A program made the translations under genes and the position numbers. 64,000 nucleotides of DNA from positions 5,146,001-5,210,000 of the forward strand of contig JAZGTN010000009.1 of NCBI GenBank assembly GCA_037783415.1, in the 5' to 3' direction. The DNA comes from Leptasterias polaris (taxonomy: Eukaryota; Echinodermata; Asteroidea; Forcipulatida; Asteriidae). Below are positions 45,377-57,169 of the stretch, piece after piece; position 1 is the stretch's first letter; every line of letters begins with the position of its first letter. The notes below the pieces were generated by a model that searched no databases, had not been told where the DNA came from, and worked only from the letters and a program-made list of their open reading frames with translations.

Positions 45377-46650
45377 AGGTGTTCGGAGCGGAGCGTAGCT
45401 CCGAACACCTCTTCTTATTGTTCGGTTTTTTGTTTGTTTAGGTGTTCGGACGAAAGTCCGAATACCTCTTGTTATTGTTCGTTTTTTTTTTTTACTTCTT
45501 CAGATTCTTCTTCTTCTCTTCGCCGCTTGTCCGCTAAAAAAAGCACACTTCCCAAGCTCATATAAACTTGAAATGTTTACCATAGTTAGATAACCATTAG
45601 GAGACAAAACCGTTTCATTTACGTCATGATGACGTCATCAGGTGTCAAATTACAAGGTTTTTAGAAAAAAATAAATTAATCTTTGAAATTCTGTAACAAA
45701 TCACATTTAAGAGACCGGCGGTTGTTTTATGCGGGATCATACTTAGGTCATAATATAGGTCTTTATTTTTTGTCGTGTGCGTGACCTCACATGACCTCTA
45801 CTTCCGGTCGAAACAGGAAGAAACCGGAAGAGCCTTGTAATTTAAAAGTGGCACACTTTTTGAAGTTTTTTTTAACGGTGTTATAGTCGAGCAAGAGTCT
45901 GGTTTAAAAAAAAAAGACAAGTGACGTCATACAAGTCAAGAGCGCCCTCTAGCGGCAGGTTGAAAACAATTAAAAATACACTTTTACTAGATATCTGTAG
46001 CGAAGTTTATGATAATCGTTTCAAAATTGGTATACATAATGACCTTCATACAGACAACATATGTGTGAATTTTTAGATTGATGACGTCATCATGTGTTAC
46101 GTGGTATCGCATTAAAGGTTTACTTTTTGAAGCTGGGTATCTACAAAACCACAAATTTGACTGAGTTGAAACTTGGCATGTTGATAGACAGTTATATTGA
46201 CTACTTAAAGCTAGAGTGACGACTTGATGACGTCATCAAATTTTTTTTTACAAATTTTAGAAATTTTGACCAATTGGTACATATCTTCAGTACAAAGCAA
46301 GCTATAGTCAAATTTCATTTTGCATGAGACTTGGAAGGTCCAACAAGGATATAACGTGGAGTGACGTTTTCACGACGTCATAGAGTTTCATGTTATGTCA
46401 CCACCAAGGTAGTGTTTTACAAGATCTATATGTACAGAACAACTTTGGTGATCAATTGGAAACTTTGCATGTACTCAAGCTGGGATGTGTTACATCCAAA
46501 AAGTTTGGTCAAATCTTTAGAACCACCATTCTAAAGACTCTATAGAAGTATACAATATTTAATACACAGACATTTTTATAACATTTCTTTGAAACACGAG
46601 GTCACACCGAACACCTCTTTTTTGTTTCCAACAAAAAATTATGCTAGTTA
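45377..46650 (-). mobile_element. 1.2-kb CRE-rich repeat family, copy 5 (inverted)
   Basis: Complete in reverse: terminal palindromes at 45377-45410 (GGAGC centre) and 45440-45467 (CGGAC-GAAA-GTCCG), body with TGACGTCA sites, and the start hairpin with AACACCTC at about 46610-46640. Confidence 0.8.
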
Positions 46651-47400
46651 GGTGTTCGGAGCGGAGCGTAGCGACGAACACCTCTTGTTATTGTTCGTTT
46701 TTTTTTTTTTTTTACTTCTTCAGATTCTGGCCGTCCCTTGTCCGCTAACAAAAGCACACTTCCCAAGCTCATATAAACTTGAAATTTTTACCATAGTTAG
46801 ATAACCATTAGGAGACGAAACCGTTTCATTTACGTCATGATGACGTCATCAGGTGTCAAGTTACAAGCCATTTTAGCTCGAAAAGTGCCCTCATGCCAAT
46901 GCCTGTATGTCTCTGAATATTACAACTACAGTATTCATATTTGGGCATATGATAGATCAAGACACGGGCAACATTTGAAAAGTTAACGCCAAATTCACAT
47001 GACCTTAACTTCCGGGTCGTTACCCTTGGTCGAAGTTCGCCTTCGTTTTTTTTCTTCAAAAAACACTTTCGAGCTTATCTACGGAATAACTCAAGATTGA
47101 GATTGAATTGAACAATGAAACTCAACAGATAGTTGAACTTCACTATCAAGACGACACAAACCTATTTACGTCATGATGACGTCATCGGGCATCGAATTAT
47201 AATAAATCAAAGTTTAATATTTGTAAAAAGCATAACTCATGAACCATTTGTTTGTTTTTTATAATCTACACATCATCGGATAGCTCATTTAAAGTTCGAC
47301 AAACGCTACACAGAACCCGTCCAACATTTGAACTTACTTCCGGTTAAAATCGGAAGTTGAAAATTTCTTATTATCCTATCTTATATATATCTTTAAAACT
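46650..47400 (-). mobile_element. Partial, rearranged repeat-family copy
   Basis: It opens with the palindrome (46650-46684) and ~190 bp of the family 3' part, then after 46866 switches to a segment also present near 50.15-50.28 and 59.1-59.2 kb (CTTTGACC/GTTAACTTTTCAAATGT words). The family thus has chimeric members. Confidence 0.65.
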
Positions 47401-47535
47401 ACTGATCATTTCAGCATAATTTTTGTATCAGGGTGTAGAACGTTAGTCGTGCTCAAACTTCTGAACACAGACATGACAACATTTTGACCTTAATATATGG
47501 TCAAAACCGGACAATGAAGAGCAACTACCCACTCG

Positions 47536-47562
47536 TACCCCCCCCCCCCCCCCCCCCCCCCC
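47536..47562. repeat. Poly-C tract
   Basis: A run of about 24 C. Its length is liable to sequencing error. Confidence 0.8.
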
Positions 47563-47944
47563 ACTTTGATTGACAAAACATTATGTACACATAACGTTGA
47601 AACTGATGCAAGCTGCAGTTCAGTGTCGTCATTGTTGTTTCATGTGGCGGGAAGCTAGCCTTTAGTCAAGGCGCACCGCGGCACCCCCGGCCCGGATATC
47701 ACGCACGAAAAAAGACCAGCGCGAGCGGCGAAGCGCCTTTACCGTATGTACATTCAACGTAGTTCAAGATTATCAATGGCGTACTATTAAGATTATAGAT
47801 CTAAATACCGCTTATATTCAGCGTCTAATTGTTCCCCTATTCGCCCTTCTCATGGCTTAATGATCAATATGGAATTGAAGACGAAGTTTCACTGAGATGA
47901 CCACCTGCTTCAGTGATTCGTATGACTTGTAATTGTTTGAGAAA

Positions 47945-48091
47945 ATGCAAGCAGAAAAAGACGAACATTGGTTATGTGTTTATCAAACACCGAGAAGCAG
48001 AGACTTGACATCAGTTCATGAATGGGTGTTTCGGACGGCGTCCACGGCAGTGTTTATCGATGCTATATCGGTGCCACACGGTGATAAAACG
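47945..48091 (-). other. Antisense of the small exon listed on + (no minus feature)
   Basis: The minus strand here has no frame or splice pattern of its own; the candidate exon is on the plus strand (next entry). Confidence 0.3.
47945..48091 (+). CDS. Candidate first exon of a small duplicated gene
   Basis: ATG opens a 49-codon frame MQAEKDEHWLCVYQTPRS... ending VPHGDKT at a GTAAGC donor (phase 0). An acceptor after a long pyrimidine tract at 48638 starts a second exon that adds NTAHPPAWSWIQ before a stop, so the product would be 61 residues. The paralogue at 55637 keeps the same ATG and both splice sites but has a stop in this frame. A short upstream frame MTTCFSDSYDL precedes the ATG in this copy, and a similar one in the paralogue. 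It could equally be a spliced non-coding RNA. The protein is not recognised. Confidence 0.4.
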
Positions 48092-48474
48092 GTAAGCTTT
48101 GTGTGAAAATCATTGCTTTTCAAAATGAGTATTTATTTAACGCACAGTTATGTTATAAAGTTTATCTTTTATCATCAAGTGGTGGCGTTGGTGATGTTTT
48201 TAAAACTAAAGAACGTTTAGTGTGATCGTCGAGGAGTAGAATTGGGGGATTGGTATGATTGTTGGCTGTGTCACTAAAGTCAGAAAATGGTCCGACTGAA
48301 GAATGTTTGTCGGCAACTTTGATGACGTTTGTGTTAAGTAAAGTAGGTTTTGTTTATAAGTTGTTCACTTCCAAAACAATATGTGCACCTTCCACTAACC
48401 TTTTCTTGTGCAATTTCCTAAGTTTGAATGTTGTTACTGTTTTGACCCCCCCCCCCCCCCTTTGAACAGGTTGG

Positions 48475-48535
48475 TCATTGAGAGAGCGCAATATAAATTA
48501 AATAAATTAGTAGTATTATTATATAAATATGAAAC
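48475..48535 (+). mobile_element. LINE 3'-tail relic
   Basis: GAGCGCAATATAAATTAAAT then short ATT units, like the tail at 37.1 kb. A sister relic stands at 56160-56205 in the duplicated segment, so the insertion predates the duplication. Confidence 0.55.
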
Positions 48536-48638
48536 GTTTTAAGTCTTGATTTTTGTTTATTTTAACAGTTTCAGCTTGACTTAATTTTCCTAGAGTCATA
48601 CTTTGTTTATTTTGTAATATTGTTTTTTTCTTTTTCAG

Positions 48639-48736
48639 AATACAGCACATCCACCGGCATGGTCTTGGATCCAGTGACAGATTTTCCACGTGTTGTTGTG
48701 TTGCATTCTTCATTTCCTGTATGATGCACCATACAG
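48639..48736 (+). CDS. Candidate second exon of the duplicated gene
   Basis: Bounded by the TTTTTTCTTTTTCAG acceptor and an ACCATACAG then GTAGAAAT donor. In phase 0 it codes 12 residues then TGA (48675-48677), so the donor lies in a 3' UTR unless a different frame is used. The same acceptor and donor are conserved at 56330-56434. Confidence 0.35.
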
Positions 48737-48739
48737 GTA

Positions 48740-49960
48740 GAAATAGAACTTATAAATCATTATGTTATAAGTCAAAATTCAAGAGAGGCTTAGATTTGCC
48801 GTCTTCATGATTTGCCTTGGTTTTGCATTATGATTTAAAACAAGTGCCCTTTCAATAGTCTAAAAATTAACAAACTGTTCTGTAGGAAAATCAATATCCA
48901 ACTAGAGATTTAGTGTTTGTGAGAACAAACACTAGGTGTTCGGGTATGGGGCACTGTTATGTTACTAAAATGCGTAAGCAGATTTATATTGAAAGTTTTT
49001 TAATTTTCCCAAAAAAGTCGTTTGCAAACCTATTACTTTTATACTTTTAGTGTACACGGGGGAAAGTGATATCGTTGCTGTATGCGTCTCCATAAAGTAG
49101 TTTAGATACACATGTATAACAATTTTCATGTAAATAGTCACAAACTTAACATGCTTAACTGATAAATTAAAAGACTATCACTAACAATTCAAAAATAAAT
49201 GTTATCAAACTACGCATGCTTGCTACCTTATGTGTGAAGCAACATCATTTGTCATGATTATGAAAAGGGCATAAGAACCTACTGTTTACACGATGTGCAA
49301 TTTATGTTGAATTTATTTTGCTAGTCACATTGTATTTCGCTAGTCACATTGTATTTCTTTGAAGTATTCAACAGGATCTAAAAGTTAGATTCGCATAAAA
49401 ACCGTTGTTGATCAGAGTCAAATTTATGTTGACCTTTTTCCGATTGCATTTTCTCAGTTATCAAAAGTTATTCAAATCACCAAAACAGTTCAGCAAAATA
49501 CACTCGTTCAGTTGATATTTACCACCAAGCCAAAAAAAGGCTAACACGAAGGTTATGCAATGAGCTATTCATTGGACCACCGTCGAACAACGTAGATTTC
49601 CGAAGGATGGTTGCATTTATCGACGAGTGCAGTAACAAAGGACCATTAACTTGGTATAGCGCCACCATGGATAACGCATCAACTTTACTGTACGCTTCAG
49701 TACATGTACAATATACATGTGGGCCAGCAATGCACAGTCTTCGTGGACTTTGACCAGTGTGTGTACTGTTTACATGTACATGCAAGCTTGCACGTGGTCA
49801 ATGGAGCGGAACGACCAGCCCTTTGCTTCTGCTGCGTAATGTTCAACTTACATTTTGAGCGTGAAGTTAAGAACAAACGGGGTAACTCTTTGTGTAGCAT
49901 TTGTTGAGTTTTTAAAGGCCTGTCCGATGATGTATTGATTGAAGCAATCCATTCAGTAAT
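48740..49960. other. Mostly unassigned; hairpin repeat start and scattered repeat pieces
   Basis: AGTGTTTGT-gaga-ACAAACACT then AGGTGTTCGG (48912-48943) is another variant of the family start. The part near 49735-49820 shares words with 23390-23440 and 55380-55420 (TCGTGGACTT, CAATGGAGCGGAAC). Confidence 0.5.
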
Positions 49961-49989
49961 TATTAAGTTATGATTTTTTGAAATATACA

Positions 49990-51420
49990 ATTTTGATTTA
50001 CTGTATTTCAACACCTGATGACGTCATCATGACGTCACACTAACTTGATGGAGGTTTCATCAAGGTTCTAACATGGTGTAAATTTGAAGTTGATCAGACA
50101 AACAGAAGTTAAGAATTTTGCCAGGAAATGTTTTTTTGTTAAGAATTGCACAAAGGCAAACTTTGACCTTCCGGTACGACCGGAAGTAAAGGTCATGTGA
50201 TTTTGGCGTTAACTTTTCAAATGTTGCCCGTGTCTTGATCTATCATAATGTTTAAATATGAATATTATAGCTTTCCTATTCAGAAGGTTGTTATTTATAA
50301 AATTTATACAAATTTTAGCAGCCCTTTATTTCTTGTTTTTACTTCGTCTTCTTCTTCTGGCCGTCCATTGTCCGGCAACAAAAGCACACTTCCCAAGCTC
50401 ATATAAACTTGAAATTTCTACCATAGTTAGATAACCATTAGGAGACGAAACCGTTTCATTTACGTCATGATGACGTCATCAGGTGTCAAGTTACAAGGTT
50501 TTTAAAATTACAAATTAAAAATCCATATCAAATCAAGATGAAGAGATCGTTAGTTACTTTTTGCGGGATTATATAGAGGTAATATGGGTCTTCATTTTTT
50601 ATTGTGTGCGTGACCTGACTTGACCCCTACTTCCGGTCGAAACAGGAAGAAACAGGAAGTGCCTTGTAATTTAAAAGTGGCACACTTTTTGAAGTTTTGT
50701 TTAACGGTGTTATAGTCGAGCAAGAGTCTGGTTTAAAAAAATAAGACAAGTGACGTCATAAAAGTCAAGAGCGCCCTCTAGCGGCAGGTTGAAAACTGTT
50801 AAAAATACACTTTTACTAGATGTCTGTGGCGAAGTTTATGATAATCGTTTCTAAATTGGTATACATGATGACCTTCATGCAGACAACATATGTGTGAAGT
50901 TTTAGAATGATGACGTCATCGTGTGTCACGTGGTATCGCCTTAAAGGTTTACTTTTTGAAGCCGTGTATCTACAAAACCACAAGTTTGACTGAGTTGAAA
51001 CTTGGCATGTTGAAAGACAGTGATATTGACAACGTAAATCTAAAGAAACAACATGATGACGTCATTCCTTTTTTTTATACAAATATTTGAAATATTGACC
51101 AATTATTACGGGTATTTATTGACCCGCTGTCAAACCACGGGCTACACACACTACGCGAACTAAACCAGTTTACTGTTTTTTATCACGTAGTGTGTGTGTA
51201 TACGTTGAGCAAATCATCCGCAAGGTTCAAAGTCCATCAAACATGCTTATGGTCTAGTCTCTGTTCAAGGTTCGCGCAACCTGCTTTTGACAATACGCTT
51301 TGTTAGTCTCTAAAACAGCCGTCCATGCAAACCTCGTTAACAAACAAATGCTATGCTTTTGATCGTGTGCTTTTTAACCAAAGGTTGAACATTTCATGAA
51401 GTCATATCTCGTCGTCTTCT
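49990..51420 (-). mobile_element. Repeat-family copy 7 (inverted) with chimeric right part
   Basis: From 50345 to ~50960 it is the family 3' part in reverse, and 50960-51400 matches the long-variant middle (30360-30700 inverted). The 50030-50290 part belongs to the segment also seen at 46.9 and 59.1 kb. Confidence 0.7.
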
Positions 51421-52720
51421 TTTCCCTCAAGATTGTCCAATAAAAAAGACACTTCCTAAGCTCGCATAAACTTTAATCTTCACACATAGTTAGATATGCA
51501 TAGGTAGATGACACCGCTGCAGTGATATCATCATGACTTCCTCGGATGTCAAATTACAAGGTTTTTAAATATTAATTTTGTAATGTTTGAAATTCCATAT
51601 CAAATCACGGACATGAGACCGTAGGTTGCTTTTTGCGGGATTATACCAAATTAATTTAGGTCTTATTTTTGTATTGTGTGTGTGACATTACGTTACCTCT
51701 ACTTCCGGTCGAAACAGGAAGTGCCTTGTTATACTTCAGTTTTTGACCGATTAATATTGTTCTCTCCCGTGCAAATAAGACTGAGAAAAGAAGGGAAATA
51801 CTCAGGTCCAATTTTGTCGATAAATAACGACTTTTTAATTGTTGCATTCGTATACACAGGAAGACAGCTTTATTTATTATTTTGAATAACATCTTTAGGA
51901 TTGTAATCAAGTGGATAATCATTCAAAAATAATGGGTTTTGATTCCAAAGCGACTACATGGAAACTAGCATGCAGATCGATGCCCGCGCCCGTCAAACAC
52001 TTGATTCTTATGTTCTATCATTCTAAACATGTAAGCATTGTTGTGAAAAAAATCGTACACGATTATTTCATAATTGTTATGTGCTCATTATAAAAACAAG
52101 TAAAGGGAACCAGCCGATCATATCAAGAAACATTATACTTCCATCCAATGGCCGTCCAAACACCATTTAAGTAAATAAACTCGCAATTCAAAAGTCAACT
52201 CTAGCGGGCGCTCCAGACATTTTGGGATTAGTGGATTAATGTAAACTCGGGACATAGTTAGATCACTGTGCTGCTTCAGTTCTATGCGTGATATGAGTAG
52301 GTACTTCAGTATGTAATACATAAAGTCCAAATTGCACGGAAAAAGTTATAACTTTATTGGGTTTAAACAATGGAAGGAAGAAACTCCTGTGAAAGTAGTT
52401 GTGGAATAATTTGTTTCTAAATAGACTCATTCACTAACTTTTGATAAAAACTTATCGTACAAATTTCTAACACAGTCATGTTTACCAATGTTTTCAATTA
52501 AATTTGAGCCACTGCTAGTTCTTACAAGATTTATAAGTACATAACGACTTTGGTAATCAAGCTGAAACTTTGCATGTATCCAAGTTGGGATATGTTACAT
52601 CCAAAACGTCACCTTAAAGGTGCAGGTTCAAGATCTATATACTGAGTAGTATGCTTGGTCAAGCTGAAATGTAGCTTACATGTATTCAAACTGGGATGTG
52701 TTACTACCAAATTGAACGTC
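51420..52720 (-). mobile_element. Long-variant middle segment, inverted, plus a diverged family end
   Basis: 51850-52640 is the inverted partner of 29.26-30.1 kb (frames such as MDFMYYILKYLL in both). 51430-51720 is a more diverged copy of the family 3' part. Confidence 0.7.
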
Positions 52721-54335
52721 ATTCCGAACACCTTCTTTTTGTTATACAACAAAAAGTTAAGGCTAGTTTTTACTTCTTATTCTTCTTCTTCTCTCCGTCC
52801 CTTGTCCGCTAACAAAAGCACACTTCCCAAGCTCATATAAACTTGAAATTTTTCCCATAGTTAGATAACCATTAGGAGACGAAACCGTTTCATTTACGTC
52901 ATGATGACGTCATCAGGTGTCAAGTTACAAGGTTTTTAACATTAAAAAATTTAATCTTTGAAAATCCATATTAAATCAAGATGAAGAGACCGTTGGTTAC
53001 TTTTTGCGGGATTATATAGAGGTAATATGGGTCTTTATTATTTTTTTTGCGTGACATGACTTGACCTCTACTTCCGGTCGAAACAGGAAGGAACAGGAAG
53101 TGCCTTGTAATTTAAAAGTGGCACACTTTTTGAAGTTTTTTTTAACGGTGTTATAGTCGAGCAAGAGTCTGGTTTAAAAAAATAAAACAAGTGACGTCAT
53201 AAAAGTCAAGAGCGCCCTCTAGCGGCAGGTTGAAAACAATTAAAAATACACTTTTACTAGATGTCTGTGGCGAAGTTTATGATAATCGTTTCAAAATTGG
53301 TATACATAATGACCTTCTTGCAGACAACATATGTGTGAATTTTTAGATTGATGACGTCATCATGTGTCACGTGGTATTGCATTAAAGGTTTACTTTTTGA
53401 AGCTGTGTATCTACAAAACCACAAGTTTGACTGAGTTGAAACTTGGCATGTTGATAGACAGTTATATTGACTATGTAAATCTAAAGAAACAACATGATGA
53501 CGTAATTCCTTTTTTTTATACAAATATTTGAAATATTGACCAATTATTACGGGTATTTATTGACCCGCTGTTAAACCACGGGATACACTCACACTACGTG
53601 ATCTGAACCGGTGGGAAAAATCAACCACAAGGTTCAAAGTCCAATAAACAAGCTTGTGGTCTAGTCTCTGTTCAAGGTTCGCGCAACCTGCTTTTGACAA
53701 CACGCTTTGTTAGTCTCTAAAACAGCCGTCCATGCAAACCTCGTTAACAAACAAATGCTAGGCTTTTGAAACTTGAAAGGTAATGAATTTATAAAATATG
53801 AAGTGATGACGTCTGCATGACGTCATCAATTTTCAAGTTATATTACCACCAAGGTAGTGTTTTACAAGATCTAATACGTACAGAACAACTTTGGCATCAA
53901 GCTTAAACTTTGCAAGTCAGTATTTATGCTGGGATGTGTAAACATCAGCGCGGCCTTTACACAGAGGGCGCTAGATAAAAACTACGGTCACGAGCTAGCT
54001 GCTGATGTTTTGTTGCATTCATAGACACAGGAATGGTGGCAACTTCATTTATTATTTTGAATAACATCTTTAGGCTTGTAATCAAGTGGATAATCATTCA
54101 AAAACTATTGGGTTTTGATTCCAAAGCGACTACCATGAAAATTTGCCGGGATGCAGATCGATGCCCGTCAAACACTTGATTCTTATGTTCTATCATTCTA
54201 AACATGTAAGCATTGTTGTGAAAAAAATCGTACACGATTATTTCATATGTGATCATAAAGGGAACCAGCCGATCATATTAAGAAACATTATACTTCCATC
54301 CAATGGCCGTCCAAAAACCAATGTATCCTCCCATG
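52720..54335 (-). mobile_element. Long variant of the repeat family, inverted
   Basis: 52735-52756 forms CTTTTTGTT-atac-AACAAAAAG, the start hairpin of the neighbouring unit. 52780-53560 is the 3' part in reverse, and 53570-54335 matches the 29.8-30.6 kb middle. Multiple TGACGTCA sites are kept. Confidence 0.75.
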
Positions 54336-54339
54336 TCCG

Positions 54340-55440
54340 GTTTTCGATGTAGTATGCCTTTTTCTTTGAGTTGAAAAATAAATAAAAATATTCCATAATC
54401 AACTGATGCCCTAATTACCTTCCTTTGTTTATAAGAAATATGCAAACATATATTAAAACGTGATGGACATTGAAACTTTCACACCACGCACCGAACTTCG
54501 ATGACTTCAACAGCGTCCCATTTGTTTTGAGTTTGACCTGTTTTCGATGCAAACAAGAAAGTATGGTGTCCGGGTGAAGCCATATGTGGAAGAAACATCT
54601 GCAGTGACTACAAGTGTTCTGTGAGACTTAGTGTATGACTCTATAGCCAGCAGTTTTCTTCCTTTTATTCAACATATTTTTTATTTAGTTTTAAAAATAA
54701 CCAAGGTATTTTTCAAAACCTTACAAAAATAAAAAATAAAAATAAAAATGTAAATAATTCTTGGCTTTCAAATCTTATTTTTATTTAGTTTTGTGTCTTT
54801 TTATGTTTCTTAACATTTATAATAAAGCATATAAATAAACAGTGATAATCGAATCACAAAGCTGATGTTAAAATTTTAATATTAATAACAAAAATGATAG
54901 AGTGTTACAAAAAAAAATTATCCAGACTATTAGAAAATGATATAAGGCACGTGGCTTCTTTAAGCCTCTGTATTTTTCTCCCAGAATGCTCAGCAGAATG
55001 TTCAGTCACATGATTTGATCATCGTGAATTGTGAATTGAAAAAGTGTTTGATGAAACTTTTTCGGTGGGAATTTTTTTGTTATGGCCCAGACAGTATGAC
55101 ATATTTTTGTACCTTGCAGAAATGCCTAAAATACCACAACTTTTTGCATTTACAAGTGCAACTAACCAGTGGAGCCTTACATGTTTCTAAGTTTTGGTCA
55201 AAGGAGAGGAGACTCTTTGCTTGGGAAGTCAAACCACAAAAATTGTATCTAGGGACGTTTACATCACGCGCAGAGAGGTAAAAGATTTGCCTCGATTTCA
55301 GGGACGCCCTGAATACAGGGCGTCCTACGATATCAACTCGCAGAAGCACACCGCCACGTGTAATACACTGCGACATTGAAGACATATGAGCAGTCCACGA
55401 AGACTGTGTACTGTGTGTTGCATGCTGGTGTACAGTTGCA
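54340..55440. other. Unassigned sequence with a perfect 10-bp hairpin
   Basis: GGACGCCCTG-aata-CAGGGCGTCC lies at 55302-55325. Overlapping frames at 55015-55385 on both strands have no recognised similarity or splice support. Confidence 0.45.
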
Positions 55441-55449
55441 CGCCACAGG

Positions 55450-56445
55450 TATCGTACTTACAACTTATCAATGGCGTACTGACATTATAGATCTGAATTC
55501 TGCTCATATTCAGCGTCTAATTGTTCCCCTATTCGCCCTTCTCGTTGCTTAATGATCAAAATGGAATTAAAGACGAAGTTTCGCTGAGATGGCCACCTAC
55601 TTCAGTGTTTCATATGACTATTAATTTTGTGAAAAAATGCAAGCAGAAAAGGACGAACATTGGTTATGTTTTGATCACACTCCGAGAAGGAAGGATGTGT
55701 CATCGGATCGTGAAGGGTGCCTCAGACCCTGCTAACGGCATGTCTTTATCGTTGCTACACGGGACTAAAACGGTAAGTTTTTGTGTGAACATCAATGCTT
55801 TTCAAAATGATTCTTTTATTTAATGCACAATTACGTTATAAGGTTTATCCTGTATCATCAAGTGGTGACGTTGGTGAAATGGTTTTAAAACCAAGGAACG
55901 TTTAGTATGAACGTCGAAGAGATAGAATTGGGCAATGGAGGGATTGGTATGATTGTTGGCTGTGTCACTATAGTCAGAAAATGATCAGACTGATGAATGT
56001 TTTTCGTCAACTTTGTATTATGACATAATTATTTGAAAACCCTTCGATAAAGTTTCCTCTAATAAGGTTTCGTTTATAAGTTGTTCACATCAAAAACAAG
56101 ATGTGCACTTTCCACTAATTTTTTCTTGCGTAATTTATTTACTCTGATATGTTGTATTGTTGAGCGCAATATAAATTCAATAAATTATTATTATTATTAT
56201 TATATAATCATGAAATTTTGTAAGTCTTGAATTTTAGTAAGTCTTGAATGTTATGAAATTGAGCAGTTTCAGCTTGGCTTACATTGCTTTGAGTCATACT
56301 TTGTATATAATTGTTTTTTTCATCTTCAGAATATACAACACATCCAGTACCCGAATGGTCTCCAGTGAAAGATTTCATAATCATTGTTGTGTTCCATCCC
56401 TAATTCCTTGCCGAGTGTATGAAGCACCATACAGGTAGAAATAGT
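55450..56445 (+). pseudogene. Second copy of the small spliced gene (decayed frame)
   Basis: Collinear with 47.78-48.74 kb. The ATG (55637) opens MQAEKDEHWLCFDHTPRRKD but meets a stop after 32 codons because of base changes and indels. The exon-1 donor after 55772 (GTAAGT), the exon-2 acceptor (CATCTTCAG, exon from 56330) and the exon-2 donor after 56434 (GTAGAAAT) are all intact. Loss of the frame with retained splice sites points to a non-coding transcript or a recent pseudogene. Confidence 0.5.
56160..56205 (+). mobile_element. LINE 3'-tail relic inside the duplicated intron
   Basis: GAGCGCAATATAAATTCAAT then (ATT)n, orthologous in position to the relic at 48475-48535. Confidence 0.6.
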
Positions 56446-57165
56446 TAATAACTCATTAATAATATTTAATTAGTTAAAATTCACGAGAAGCTAAAACTGC
56501 CGTCTTCATGACTTGCCTTTATCTTGCATAATTTTTTTAAACAAGTGTCTTTTCTTTCAATTTTATAAATTTAACAAACCGTTCTGTATGAAGACAAATG
56601 TCTAAAAATCAAGCAAGCTATTTTTAAAAATGCAACCAATAGCTCACACTATGCTCGACTTATTTTAACGACATCATCAATCAGTATTGAACAATCAAAG
56701 TATCATGCACCGATACATGAGAAGCCAAATCACAGTATTTGAAAACCTGTTAAAACTTATAAGAATTGTAACTTAATAATGTCAACATGATTTGCACAGT
56801 CGGATTTATTAATAAATAAAGAATCAATATCCATTGAAAAATAAAAAACTTCAGTGAGTGGCATACATGATAGTTGTACTTGTTAGTAATTCAAACGCTC
56901 GTTTTAAGATGTGCAACCAAGATGAAAGGGAAATTCGAAAAATTAATGTTTTCTCTGTATGAAAGGACATTATTGACCCTCTGCCCTTTCAAATAAACTA
57001 AATATTGTACTCTTTTGCTGACAAAACGTTTTGTAAGTTCACCTTCGTTTTTCAATTACAATTTAAAGCACATAACTAAATACCAATGTATCGATAAGAA
57101 CTTATCTAACGTCATAATGACGTCATCAGTTTTCAAATTTGGCTTTAACAAAAGATGATTATTTT
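56446..57165. other. AT-rich sequence, nothing recognised
   Basis: No exon, hairpin or repeat boundary was identified. Confidence 0.4.
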
Positions 57166-57169
57166 TAAT

